Shown here piece after piece: positions 48,953 to 57,556 of a stretch of DNA of 64,000 nt; positions within the stretch are counted from its first letter, which is position 1; each line of letters begins with the position of its first letter. A program made the position numbers and the translations under genes. The stretch is from Kitasatospora sp. GP82 (GTDB taxonomy: Bacteria > Actinomycetota > Actinomycetes > Streptomycetales > Streptomycetaceae): NCBI RefSeq assembly GCF_029892105.1, contig NZ_JARZAJ010000014.1, positions 124,001 through 188,000 of the forward strand. Direction: 5' to 3'. The notes beneath the pieces are model-generated. The model was not told the origin of the DNA. It made no database searches and saw nothing but the letters and a program-made list of their open reading frames with translations.

Positions 48953-49630
48953 TCAGTACGCGCCGGGCGCCAGCCGGTAACCGATGCCCCGTACGGTCTG
49001 GATGGCGCAGTCGGCCCCGGCCGCGTCGAGCTTGCGGCGCAGCGCCGCGATGTAGACCTCGACGATGTTCACGTCGCCGCGGAAGGCGGAGTCCCAGACG
49101 GCGTCCAGGATTTCGGTCTTCGGCACCGCCTGGTCCGGGCGCCGGGCCAGGGTCTCAAGAACCCCGAACTCCTTGACCGTCAGCCGTAGTTGGTTCTCGC
49201 CGACGGTACACCGCCGAGCCGCCGGGTCGATCCGCAGATCGCCGACGGTCAGCACGGTGGGCCGGCTCGCCGCACCGCGACGCAGCAGCGCACGCAGCCG
49301 GGCGGTCAGCACGACGTAGGAGAACGGCTTGCTGAGGAAGTCGTCGGCGCCGCAGTCCAGTGCCTCGGCCTCGTCGTACTCGCCGTTCTTGGCGGTGAGC
49401 ATCAGGATCGGCACCGGGTTCTCGCTGCGGCGCAGTTCCTCGCAGACCCGGAACCCGTTGAGGCCGGGCAGCATCAGGTCGAGCACGACGGCGTAGTACT
49501 CCCCGGACTGCGCGAGCTCCAGGCCGCTCGGCCCGTCGCCGACCACGTCCACCGCGTACCCCTCGGCCCGCAGCCCCTGGCTGAGTGACTGTGCCAGCCG
49601 TTCTTCGTCCTCGACCATCAGAAGTCGCAT
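48953..49630 (-). CDS. OmpR-family response regulator (orphan)
   Basis: 225 residues from ATG 49630. Receiver domain: acidic pair at residues 7-9, phosphoacceptor Asp51 in VVLDLMLPGL, Thr79 and Lys101 (FLSKPF). Then an OmpR-type winged helix: LRIDPAARRCTVGENQLRLT, VKEFGVLETLARRPDQAVPK and EILDAVWDSAFRGDVNIVEV, ending in the wing GIGYRLAPG. The usual histidine-kinase gene is not on either side: downstream (lower coordinates) comes the amidase gene after 256 non-coding bases, upstream 256 bases of promoter. It should be phosphorylated by a kinase encoded elsewhere; the amidase is a possible target. Confidence 0.9.
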   Translation of the reverse strand: MRLLMVEDEERLAQSLSQGLRAEGYAVDVVGDGPSGLELAQSGEYYAVVLDLMLPGLNGFRVCEELRRSENPVPILMLTAKNGEYDEAEALDCGADDFLSKPFSYVVLTARLRALLRRGAASRPTVLTVGDLRIDPAARRCTVGENQLRLTVKEFGVLETLARRPDQAVPKTEILDAVWDSAFRGDVNIVEVYIAALRRKLDAAGADCAIQTVRGIGYRLAPGAY

Positions 49631-49886
49631 CAGAACAGCATAGATCAATTGACGAACCCGACGGAGAGGGGCTGCCGGAAGTGCCGGGAACATCCGTTCT
49701 GAAAACATCTTCAGCTTGCCGAATCGGCCTCGCTGAATCAGCCTCGGGCCCTTTCGGATTGACGCCGGGTGAAATTCCTGCGGGTATATCCGGGCCTGAA
49801 ACGTGAATGGCCGACATGCGGTTCCATGGCTGCCGACCACGCAGCCCCGGGCAGTTGACCGCAACCACCCGGGGGGCCGTGACAGC

Positions 49887-50321
49887 TCAGTCTCCCGGCC
49901 GCGCCGCCACGTGGTCGGTGAGCGTGTCGACCGCCGACAACGGGGCCGCCAGGTCGGCGGTCAGCGCATGGCGAGCCGCCAGCCAGGCCGGGTCGAGATA
50001 GCTCATCCATGCGGCTCCGGCATCGTCCTGCCAGACCAGTACCTTCAGCGGAAGGTCGATGGCGCTGAGCGGCGCGGCGACCATCGCGGGTGTGCCGCCC
50101 AAGGGGTTGCCGAAGATCAGCAACTTGGTGTCGCGGAGCACCAGCCCGACGTCCTCCGCCTCGCCGCTGTGGTCGATCAGGGAGAACACCCTGGCCCCTG
50201 CCGCCCGGACCGCCGTGGTGAGCCGTTCGACCGTCTCGCCGACGGGGTACGGACTGCGCTTGTGGACCACACCGGCGGTCGGGCGCGTCCCGGCCGGAGT
50301 CGCAGGGGGAGGTCCGCTCAT
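49887..50321 (-). CDS. DUF302-domain protein
   Basis: 144 residues from ATG 50321. The core reads VVHKRSPYPVGETVERLTTA, VFSLIDHSGEAEDVGLVLRD and TKLLIFGNPLGGTPAMVAAP, matching DUF302: alternating strands and helices with the F/D-H start of motif 2 and the LxIFGNPxxGT signature, then LPLKVLVWQDDAGAAWMSYL. Family structures are symmetrical dimers and are often next to redox genes. A short proline-rich start is extra. Function unknown. Confidence 0.85.
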   Translation of the reverse strand: MSGPPPATPAGTRPTAGVVHKRSPYPVGETVERLTTAVRAAGARVFSLIDHSGEAEDVGLVLRDTKLLIFGNPLGGTPAMVAAPLSAIDLPLKVLVWQDDAGAAWMSYLDPAWLAARHALTADLAAPLSAVDTLTDHVAARPGD

Positions 50322-50949
50322 GGTCTGCCTCCGGGGCGTTGGCGCTGGTTTTGACGTTGGCTCTGGCGTGCCGGTGCGGTGAAGGTGCTGCCGATGGCGG
50401 GGTGACGGAGCGTTCGTCCGTGCGCTGGCGGATGAAGCTCACGGGTCCGGCCTCCGCGGGCGACACCGCGCTCCAGTCTCGGTCCGATCGCCGCTGCCCC
50501 ACGCACAGGGCCGGCTGGACGCGTGGAGAGCTCACCCGCATGGCGGCACCACTGGAGGGGGCCCGGGACACGCCGACCGCCCAGGCCCCGCCTGGTGGCT
50601 ACTGCGCTGGGCGGAGCTCGGGCAGCGAAGCGGCGGTCCGATGCTGCCTGAACGGACAGCTGCCCTCCTACCGCTGCTTTCCTTCGGCCCGCAAGAGCGG
50701 CAGCCGACTGTGATCCGCGGAGGATGCGGCCTCGCCTACCGGGCGGAGGGCGAGGTGAGATTTCACTGAACTGCGGACAGAGCCCTGAATCCGGCCCACC
50801 CCGGGCTTCAGGGCGGCCAGGTCTGCTCGCCTTGCGTCCCCACCAGAGCGGGGGGCCGTGACGCCGACTCCCATCCTCGGCGCGCAGTTGACGGTGCGGT
50901 TCGCGAAATTCCTTGGCGCGGCAGCTTCTTGGGCTGCTGAAATGAGGGC
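50322..50949. other. 628-base gap
   Basis: No supported gene on either strand. The last 60 bases contain the probable promoter of the acetyltransferase (AT-richer near 50895-50930). The open frames are arginine- or alanine-rich shadows. Confidence 0.35.
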
Positions 50950-51459
50950 ATGAGCCTCTTGCCTACCGACGGGACCGACGTCGTTGTACCGGTCCTCGTC
51001 CGTGATCTGACGCCCGCGGATCTGCCGGCGTGCACATGGTCCGGTTCCGCCGTCCATCTGGGCCAGGTGGCAAAGGAGTTGGAGCGCGCGGCGTCCGGCG
51101 AGGTGGACTACCTGGCGGTCTGCACAGCGGTCGACCTTCCCGTGGCCATCGGCGGCGTCGACTACCAGGTCACGTCCGGAGCGGGCACACTGTGGCAGCT
51201 CGCGGTGCTTCCGGCGCTGCAGTCGTGCGGCCTCGGCTCTCTGCTCGTCCGGGCCGCGGAAGATCGCATCCGGTCGCGCGGGATCCTGCGGGCCGAACTC
51301 GGTGTCGAGGAGAGCAATCCGCGGGCCCGCGCGGTGTACGAGCGGCTCGGATACGTGGCCTACGACAGGCAGCCCGACGCATGGGACGTGCAGGCACCGG
51401 ACGGTTCGATCCACAGGTACGAGACCATGTGCACGCTGATGCGCAAGGACTTGTCGTAA
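50950..51459 (+). CDS. GNAT-family N-acetyltransferase
   Basis: 169 residues from ATG 50950. Compact GNAT: VLVRDLTPADLPACTW start, strand VDYLAVCTAVDLPVAIGGVD, motif A LWQLAVLPALQSCGLGSLLV with QSCGLG as acetyl-CoA loop, LGVEESNPRARAVYERLGYV (motif B with N-x-x-A-x-x-x-Y-x-x-LGY). Complete fold, so probably active. Substrate unknown. The stop is 19 bases from the stop of the opposite-strand HAD remnant. Confidence 0.85.
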   Translation: MSLLPTDGTDVVVPVLVRDLTPADLPACTWSGSAVHLGQVAKELERAASGEVDYLAVCTAVDLPVAIGGVDYQVTSGAGTLWQLAVLPALQSCGLGSLLVRAAEDRIRSRGILRAELGVEESNPRARAVYERLGYVAYDRQPDAWDVQAPDGSIHRYETMCTLMRKDLS

Positions 51460-51477
51460 GGAGGGCGTCGGCGTGGC

Positions 51478-51972
51478 TTAGGAGAGGAGCATCGGCAGCT
51501 TGCGCATGTCGTCGAACACCACGGTGTTGGGGCCTTCGAGCCACTGCGCGGGGGTCAGCCCGCCGGCATAGCCGAGCGACCGCATGCCGGCCGCGCGGGC
51601 TGCCTGGACCCCGTACTTGCTGTCTTCGACGACGATGCAGGCCGAGGGGTCGACACCCATCCGCTGGGCCGCGTATAGGAAGAGATCAGGGGCGGGCTTG
51701 CCGTGAGCGACCTCACTGGCACTGAAGATGCGGCCCTCGAAGTACTGGTGGATCCCGGTGCGGCCAAGGGTGTGGCGCATCTTGTCGTGACTGCCGCTCG
51801 ACGCCACACAGGTGGGAAGCACGATGGCGTCGAGCGCTTCGCGAATGCCGTCGACCGGGGTCAGTTCGGCATCGACTGCCTCACGGTGGAGCTGCTCGAA
51901 CCTCTCCTGCCAGGCGGCGGCTCGACTCGACCCCAGCCGAGTGGCGATCTGCTCGCCCAGTGCACCGCCGCG
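51478..51972 (-). pseudogene. HAD-family hydrolase, 5'-truncated
   Basis: The frame is open from 52065, but recognisable protein starts only at GEQIATRLGSSRAAAWQERF (about 51955). It continues with LTPVDGIREALDAIVLPTCV, ASSGSHDKMRHTLGRTGIHQ (motif II Ser), GKPAPDLFLYAAQRMGVDPS (motif III Lys) and CIVVEDSKYGVQAARAAGM (motif IV), the phosphoglycolate-phosphatase-like subgroup. The N-terminal DxDGxL motif with the nucleophilic Asp and part of the cap is missing, so no catalysis is possible. The upstream 90 bases of the open frame are antisense to a DUF3224 fragment. Both lost their 5' ends at one junction. Confidence 0.75.
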
Positions 51973-52221
51973 TTCGACCAGACGACCGGCGTCGGCACCT
52001 ATGTGGCCATGGAGTCCTTCGAAGGCTCGCTGCACGGCCGGAACGGCGCCTTCAACTTCGCACACCCGGCGACGACCTCAGGCAGCGACCGTACCGCCGA
52101 GTTCTTCGTCATCGCGCCCTCACGCGGGACCGGAGAGCCGGCCGGGATCGCCGGTGCCGGTGGGATGACGGTCGACGCCGACGGCACGCACCGGATCTGG
52201 TTCGACTACGAGATCGGCTGA
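51973..52221 (+). pseudogene. DUF3224 protein, C-terminal fragment
   Basis: The frame reads GVGTYVAMESFEGSLHGRNG, AFNFAHPATTSGSDRTAEFF, then VIAPSRGTGEPAGIAGAGG and THRIWFDYEIG. This is the second half of a DUF3224 barrel (about 130 residues in full), with GT-x-x-x-x-E-x-F-x-G-x-L-x-G-R and the GSGTGEL/GIxGxGG signatures. The N-terminal strands are replaced by antisense of the HAD gene at 51973. Relic. Confidence 0.75.
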
Positions 52222-52327
52222 GGGTCCGCACCGGCGTTCCCGGAGGCGGGGGGCCCGTCTGCGGCAGCGCCGGTGGCTCCGGTGGCCGCGGTCGACGCTC
52301 GGACGTCGTGGAAGTGCGGGCGCTGTT

Positions 52328-52678
52328 TCACCCGGGCGTTGTGTCACTCGGGTGCTGTCCAACCGGGCGATGTTCCACCGTGATGTCGAGTACTCGGTGG
52401 TCGAGAGGTGGCTTCTGCTCCCAGACTCTGCGCTGTTCGAGATGGACCGTGGCCCGTCCGGGGTGGAGAGCGTCGAGGACTGCCAGTTCGTCGACGCTGG
52501 CGCCGATCGGTCTGCCGGCGATCTCCGAGGCGGGGGCGGTGGTGACGGAGACGGCGAGCGCGTTGGAGTCTCCTTCCACACGGGAGGTCCAGGTGTAGCC
52601 GGCGGTGCCTCGGCCGGGCAGGCGCACGACGTAGCGCTCGCCTGTCCGGAGCCTGATCGCGGTGCTCTGTTCGCTCAT
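52328..52678 (-). CDS. chagasin-family (I42) cysteine-protease inhibitor
   Basis: 116 residues from ATG 52678. Chagasin-type immunoglobulin-like fold: YVVRLPGRGTAGYTW, where G-T-A-G-Y-T-W (24-30) is the loop NPTTGY-x-W that blocks the active site of papain-like proteases, then a D/E-rich middle and a loop ending ERRVWE-type (LEQRRVWEQKPP, corresponding to the RPW loop). The third loop, DE-rich (GASVDELAVLD), is in place. No signal peptide, so it acts inside the cell unless exported otherwise. It is immediately downstream of a papain-like protease gene on the same strand (80-base gap), the expected partner. Confidence 0.8.
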   Translation of the reverse strand: MSEQSTAIRLRTGERYVVRLPGRGTAGYTWTSRVEGDSNALAVSVTTAPASEIAGRPIGASVDELAVLDALHPGRATVHLEQRRVWEQKPPLDHRVLDITVEHRPVGQHPSDTTPG

Positions 52679-52758
52679 GCCTTCTGCCCGTCCTGACAGC
52701 CGGGGCGGTGCCTGACCGCCCCGGCAGGGGATGCGGCTCCCTCGGGATGGACCGCGGG

Positions 52759-53900
52759 TCAGGCCGGGCCGATCAGAACTCCCTCGTTCCAGCCCGTGCT
52801 GTCGCGCCAGTAGTGCTGGAGCTGCCCGTCGTTGCGCAGGACGACGACCTCGAGATCGAATCCGAAGCTGCTCTCCAGCAGCCCGGCGACCGCGGCGACG
52901 TCGTGCCCGAAGGTCGCGCTGTGGTACCAGCTCATGTCGCCCTGGTTGTCGCGCCACCAGTGCTGCACCTGACCACCTGCGGCGACGCACAGCTCGAAGT
53001 TGCCGACGGCGTCCTCCGTGCTCATGCCGTACTGGCCCTGGATCATGACCGGGGGAGTGTCGATGCCGCTGCCGAAGACGGGACCGGGGTTCCAGACCAT
53101 TCCACCGTCGTTGTCCCGCCACCAGTGCTGCATCTGGCCGTTGTTGAGGACGCAGACGAGCTCGAAGTTGCGGTGATTGGTGCCGTTGCCGCCTTCGATG
53201 AGGTTGCCGTTGTGCAGGCGACGCTTGGTCCACGGATCGGGGTTGGTGGCGAGGACACCGTACTTGGCATTGGTGTCGATGTTCACCTCGCCGTATCCGA
53301 TCCGTACGTAGCCGCTGTCTCCCCAGTTCTTGCCCCAGGAGTTCTTGGCGATCCAGCAGTTGTCCACGTCGCTGTAGCCGACGATGGCCACGCAGTGCCC
53401 GCCCCGGTAGGTCCCGGTCGTGTGGTGGTAGACGCCCGAGCTGTAGGCGTCGAAGTCGGTGTAGACGTCGAAGCAGGCCTCGATCGGGCCCACGGTGTCC
53501 AGCCAGAGCTTCTGGTCGTCGGTGCTTCCGAGCGCCTGGTAGTCGTCGATCTTCACCGTGCGCCCTTCGCGGTCGGGCGTCGGCTGGTAGACCGGGTCGT
53601 CGGTGCGGTAGGGCCAGCATGCCGGGTCGCAGATTCCGTTGGCTTTGATCCAGTTGAGGTAGGTGTCCGGCCAGGAGCCGTCCGGGCACTTCAGCCCGAG
53701 CCCGTGTTGCTTGTCGGGTGGCTCTCCAGCACCGGAGCCAGGCGCACCGGGGGTACCTCCGAGGCCGGCTGCAGCCGCTCGGGCGCCCCGACGCCGAGCG
53801 GGTGCTCGACGACGGTGTCGCTGTCCCGAGGCGTGGGAAGCGCCTGCCAACGGGCGTTGGTCTCTCGGAGAACACGGCGGATCTCGCCATACGTGGCCAT
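52759..53900 (-). pseudogene. papain-like (C1) protease with tectonin-like repeats, active-site segment deleted
   Basis: The start is ATG 53900 with an AGGAG site: MATYGEIRRVLRETNARWQA then LPTPRDSDTVV. That frame stops at 53691. A second frame picks up at LKCPDGSWPDTYLNWIKANG then ICDPACWPYR, the middle of a C1 protease, and goes on to GGHCVAIVGYSD (catalytic His) and IAKNSWGKNWGDSGYVRIGY (catalytic Asn). The segment with the catalytic Cys (QGxCGSCWAF) is missing, so about 60-70 residues were deleted and the frame shifted. Three C-terminal repeats with QHWWRDN follow (about 215-360), a tectonin/PLL-type propeller. Not active as it stands. The adjacent chagasin-like inhibitor is its natural partner. 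Confidence 0.75.
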
Positions 53901-54410
53901 ACTGGCTCCTCTTCGGGGGTCTCGTGGCTGCGCACGAGCAATCCAGGGCCGCGCCCTTCTGCCAGGTGGCAGCTCTTCGTCCGGGCGGGCCGGGAGGCCG
54001 GAGTCCTGCTGCGGCATCCAGTCATTGAGCGTATTTGCGGATGATTAGCTCCGGAGTATCGCAAATGGGTGAAAATATTAAAGTACGTGTCTGATCTTGA
54101 TTTCTTGTGGCCGCCTGCCACGCGTCCACTGTTGACCGTGTGCATGCTGAATGCCTCGTGTGCGCCGATCGACCTCACGTCTGCTGACGGGTCGTCGCTG
54201 ACGGCGAACCGGCCTTCGCGTGCTCCTGAACTCGCCGAAGAGGTGGGGAGTCGGCGCGAAGGCCATGGCTGGAACAACTGCCCCGCACATCCGTTGTATG
54301 CGTGTACGGCCAAGCACTGCCAAGCACTGCCAAGCAGAGCCGAGCGCGGTCGTCCACGGCCTCCGTGGCCGTCGACGGCAGAGGTCTCGGCCCGACCGGG
54401 AGGACAACCC
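53901..54410. promoter_or_regulatory. divergent control region between protease and NmrA-like genes
   Basis: Two notable features. ATTTGCG (about 54033) and CGCAAAT (54059) form a 7-bp inverted repeat over an AT-rich spacer (GATGATTAGC). And CCAAGCACTG is repeated directly at 54310-54319 and 54320-54329, with a partial third copy (CCAAGCAGAG) at 54330-54339, 70 bases upstream of the NmrA-like start. The second is a good candidate for a regulator binding site. No gene found. Confidence 0.5.
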
Positions 54411-55265
54411 GTGATCGTAGTAACCGGAGCAAGCGGCAACATCGGACGTGGCCTCGTCGGCCAACTCCTGGCGGAGGGTGCGCAGGTACGCGCCCTGACG
54501 CGCAACCCCGAGCGTGCCGGGCTGCCGGAGGCGGCCGAGTCCGTCCGGGCCGACCTGACCGACTCCGTATCCCTCGAACGTGCTTTCCAGGGCGCCGAAT
54601 CGCTGTATCTCAACCTCGCGGCGGGCGGCAGCACCGTGGTGGGCCAGGTCGTCGACGCCGCCGTCAAGGCGGGCATTCGCCGTGTCGTCCTCAACTCCTC
54701 GCTGTCGGTGACCGACACCCCCGCCGACGACGAGGGATTCATCTCCCGGATGCACGTCCTGGCCGAGCGCGCGATCCGCGCCTCCGGGTTGGAGTGGACC
54801 TTCGTGCGCGGCGGGATGTACGCCACCAACACGCTCCAGTGGGCCGAGGGCATCAGGGCCGCCGGCGCGGTCCACGGCCCGTATCCGGAGGCGGTCGCCG
54901 CGCCCGTCCACGAGGCCGACCTGGCCGCTGTCACCGCCCGCGCCCTGCTGGACCGCAGTGGCGCCCACCTCGGTACCGCTCCCTACGTCACAGGACCGCA
55001 GGCGGTGACCCAGGCCGGACAGGTCGCCGCGATCGGGCGCGCCATCGGGCGCGAGCTCCGTTTCGAGACGGTCTCCCCGGAGGCGGCCGCCGAAGCGATG
55101 GCCGCTCCGGGCTTCCCCAAGGAGGCCGCCCTCCAGCTCATCGGCTACCTCGGCGCGTCGGTCGGAACCGAGCCCCTGATCACCGACGAGGTCCAGCGCA
55201 TCACCGGACGCCCGGCCCGCACCTTCGAGGACTGGGCCCGCGACCACGCGGACGACTTCCGCTGA
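54411..55265 (+). CDS. NmrA-like NAD(P)-binding reductase/regulator
   Basis: 284 residues from GTG 54411, with GGGAGGAC upstream. Atypical extended SDR: VTGASGNIGRGLVGQLLAEG (Rossmann GxxGxxG), VRALTRNPERAGLPEAAESV, RADLTDSVSLERAFQGAESL, then HPxxx region RRVVLNSSLSVTDTP and GLEWTFVRGGMYATNTLQW. No Tyr-Lys catalytic pair, as in NmrA/HSCARG proteins that sense NADPH or reduce quinones (QOR2 type). Probably a redox sensor or quinone reductase. It is terminated by the perfect hairpin after the stop. Confidence 0.85.
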   Translation: MIVVTGASGNIGRGLVGQLLAEGAQVRALTRNPERAGLPEAAESVRADLTDSVSLERAFQGAESLYLNLAAGGSTVVGQVVDAAVKAGIRRVVLNSSLSVTDTPADDEGFISRMHVLAERAIRASGLEWTFVRGGMYATNTLQWAEGIRAAGAVHGPYPEAVAAPVHEADLAAVTARALLDRSGAHLGTAPYVTGPQAVTQAGQVAAIGRAIGRELRFETVSPEAAAEAMAAPGFPKEAALQLIGYLGASVGTEPLITDEVQRITGRPARTFEDWARDHADDFR

Positions 55266-55280
55266 CGCTCCGTCAACCGG

Positions 55281-55314
55281 CGGGGCCCGCCGCGCCTCAG
55301 GCCGGCGGGCCCCG
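55281..55314 (+). terminator. 12-bp perfect stem terminator
   Basis: CGGGGCCCGCCG (55281-55292) and CGGCGGGCCCCG (55303-55314), 10-base loop, 16 bases after the NmrA-like stop. No T tract. Confidence 0.85.
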
Positions 55315-55371
55315 TCATCGCCTCGGACCGGAGGCCCGGATCGGGGTGCGGCGCGGGCCTGCCCAGGATGG

Positions 55372-55470
55372 ATGGTCGTGATCACCCACCGGGAGGACGG
55401 ATACGAGATCTCGGCCGATCCGGACCGCCAGGCACCCCGGCTCGGCCGGGACACCTGGCTCACGGCCACT
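55372..55470 (+). pseudogene. GNAT acetyltransferase, N-terminal fragment
   Basis: From ATG 55372: VVITHREDGYEISADPDRQA then PRLGRDTWL. V-x-I-xx-xx-GYEISxDPxRxD is the start of a common actinobacterial GNAT subgroup (GYxISxDPxRLDxxxVHxWLS). After about 30 residues the frame becomes arginine/serine-rich shadow sequence over the end of the opposite YCII gene. Relic. Confidence 0.5.
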
Positions 55471-55510
55471 GCTCGCAGCAGCCGTGCGGGAGATGGCAGG
55501 CGCGGCCGGA

Positions 55511-55867
55511 TCAGCCTTCGGCGATCTCGCGGACCTCGGAGGTGACGGTCCAGTGCTCCGGGTGGATCTGGAGGAAGCGCTTGGTCCACTCCAGAGCCTC
55601 GGCCTTGTCCTTCGCCCGGAGGATGGCGTAACCGCCGACGACCTCCTTGGTCTCGGTGAAGGGCCCGTCGGCGTAGCTGAGCCTGCCGCCGGACCAGGTG
55701 ACCCGGGTGCCCTCGGAGGTCGGGGTGAGGGCGGCCGTCTCCAGCATGACCCCGGTCTTGGTGATCTCCTCGAACAGTGCGCCCATCCGCTCCGCGAACT
55801 CGGGGCCGGGATCGTCGGTGGGGGCGTTCTGCTCGTCGATGCGGATCAAAGTCAGGTAACGCGGCAT
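55511..55867 (-). CDS. YCII-related domain protein
   Basis: 118 residues from ATG 55867, ribosome site GAGGAGT. YCII/DGPF fold: PRYLTLIRIDEQNAPTDDPG start, EFAERMGALFEEITKTGVML, VTWSGGRLSYADGPFTETKE with the DGPF signature, then VVGGYAILRAKDKAEALEWT and a C-terminal HWTVTSEVREI. His and Asp pairs in this family suggest a small enzymatic or sensor role; genes often lie with ECF sigma factors. None is visible here. Confidence 0.88.
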   Translation of the reverse strand: MPRYLTLIRIDEQNAPTDDPGPEFAERMGALFEEITKTGVMLETAALTPTSEGTRVTWSGGRLSYADGPFTETKEVVGGYAILRAKDKAEALEWTKRFLQIHPEHWTVTSEVREIAEG

Positions 55868-56024
55868 GGTGACTCCTCGGTCGGGAGAGCTGGGACTTTC
55901 CCCGCCTCTCACCCTTGCGTCGAACGGGAGACGGCCGGATCGACGGCCCCCACGGAATTCTTCTGAGAATCTTCCGGGGCGGCCACCAGTGCGGTGAGCT
56001 GGTGGGCGGGCCGGCGGGCCGGGC

Positions 56025-56375
56025 CTATCGCCCGACCGGCATGGTGATGAAGCCCAGGGCGGCGACCAGCATGACGCCGGGGGCGACAGCCGAAACGAGA
56101 CCGCGTCCGCCTCGCGGCACGAAGCGGACGACGGGCCACTGGAGTACCACGAGTACGACGGCCGCCGTGATGGCCGACTCCGAGAACGAGTACTGCGCGG
56201 AGGCCTGCGGACAGCCCGTCGACGTGCAGGGGTCGAAGGCCATGGCCGCGAATCCCGAGATGACGCGGACGACGGGGTAGAGCAGGATCGTCAGAACCGT
56301 CGACACCAGCGGCGCCCGCCACCGGGAACCGCTCGGGGCCGAGGTGTCGGGCAGCTTGCTTCGAGAGTTCGTCAT
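56025..56375 (-). CDS. membrane protein with three segments
   Basis: 116 residues from ATG 56375. Hydrophobic segments: APLVSTVLTILLYPVVRVIS, ESAITAAVVLVVLQWPVVRF and LVSAVAPGVMLVAALGFITM. A short loop with two Cys (DPCTSTGCPQASAQYS) is predicted outside, likely a disulfide. No family recognised. Monocistronic. Confidence 0.6.
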   Translation of the reverse strand: MTNSRSKLPDTSAPSGSRWRAPLVSTVLTILLYPVVRVISGFAAMAFDPCTSTGCPQASAQYSFSESAITAAVVLVVLQWPVVRFVPRGGRGLVSAVAPGVMLVAALGFITMPVGR

Positions 56376-56585
56376 ACGGCGATCCTGTCCGCCGGCGAGG
56401 TCCGGCGCATCCGCCCCCGTACTCAGGGACGCCGGGACGACGTACTCATTCGCCCGCTCCCACGGCCGGGTCCTTGATCGCCTGCGACCGCTGGGCTCGT
56501 CCGGTCTGCCGTCCCCGGCCGGTCGCGCGCAGGTGAGGGCGAGGGGCATCTGCGCGAGGTCACGGCATCGGGGCGGCTCGGTCGT

Positions 56586-57512
56586 TCACGCGGCTGGGCG
56601 CAGCCGGCGGCGGTACTGGCCCGGCGGTAGGCCGTGGGTGCGTTTGAAGGCCTTGGCGAACGCGAACTCCGAGCCGTAGCCGACCAGTTCGCCGACTGCC
56701 CCGAGCGCAGTGTCCGACTCGCGCAGCAGCGTGGCCGCGGTGGTCATCCGCCAGCGGGTGAGGTAGGCGAGCGGGGGTTCGCCGACCAGTGCGGTGAATC
56801 GGCGGGCGAAGGCGGCGCGGGACAGGCCGACGCGATCGCCGAGGTCCTCCACCGTCCAGCGGCGGCCCGGGTCGCTGTGGATCGCGCGCAGCGCGGGCGC
56901 GATGGCGGGGTCGGTCAACGCGGCGGCCCAGCCCGCCTTCGCGTCGGCGGGCTGGTCGTCGTACCAGGCGCGCAGGATGTAGAGCAGCAGCAGGTCGATC
57001 AGCTCGGCGACGATCCCTTCGGAGCCTGGCCGGGGCTGCTCGACCTCCGCGCCGAGCATGTCGATCGCGTAGCGCAGCGCCTGGTGGCGGCTGCGGTGCG
57101 GGGACAGGTGGATCACCTCGGGCAGCGCGGCGAGCAGCGGGTGCGGCTGTTCCTGGTCGAGGTGGTAGGCGCCGCAGAGCAGGGATGTGCGGGGCCCGGG
57201 GCCGTCCACCGTGATCTGCCCGATGGGGGAGGAGGGATCGGCCCGCTCCGGTGCGAACTCGACGACGGGGGAGCCGGGGTTGTCGGTCAGGATGTGCTCC
57301 GCGCCGTTGCGCAGGAACACGATGTCACCAGGGCTCAACGGAATTGACGAGCCGTCAGGTGTGATGAGCCAGCAGGTGCCCGACATGACCACGTGGAAGC
57401 CGGTGCCCTTGCCTTCGGGGAAGCGCAGGCCCCAGGGCGCCCGGCACTCGGTGCGGGCGGAGCGCGGCCGGCCGGTCCGCATGGAGGCGACCACCTCGGT
57501 GAGGATGTCCAT
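56586..57512 (-). CDS. AraC-family regulator with cupin sensor (AraC_binding_2-type)
   Basis: 308 residues from ATG 57512. N-terminal cupin: WGLRFPEGKGTGFHVVMSGT, CWLITPDGSSIPLSPGDIVF then LRNGAEHIL (His of the metal-like pocket). C-terminal double helix-turn-helix: WTVEDLGDRVGLSRAAFARR, FTALVGEPPLAYLTRWRMTT, ... YGSEFAFAKAFKRTHGLPPG, the AraC signature. It is divergent from a quinone-oxidoreductase gene with an inverted repeat between, and so is its likely activator or repressor, responding to a small molecule. Common in streptomycetes as AraC + zinc-free oxidoreductase pairs. Confidence 0.9.
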   Translation of the reverse strand: MDILTEVVASMRTGRPRSARTECRAPWGLRFPEGKGTGFHVVMSGTCWLITPDGSSIPLSPGDIVFLRNGAEHILTDNPGSPVVEFAPERADPSSPIGQITVDGPGPRTSLLCGAYHLDQEQPHPLLAALPEVIHLSPHRSRHQALRYAIDMLGAEVEQPRPGSEGIVAELIDLLLLYILRAWYDDQPADAKAGWAAALTDPAIAPALRAIHSDPGRRWTVEDLGDRVGLSRAAFARRFTALVGEPPLAYLTRWRMTTAATLLRESDTALGAVGELVGYGSEFAFAKAFKRTHGLPPGQYRRRLRPAA

Positions 57513-57556
57513 AGGGCGAGTCTAGGGCCATGACGGGCGAATGGGGAGGCTATAGC

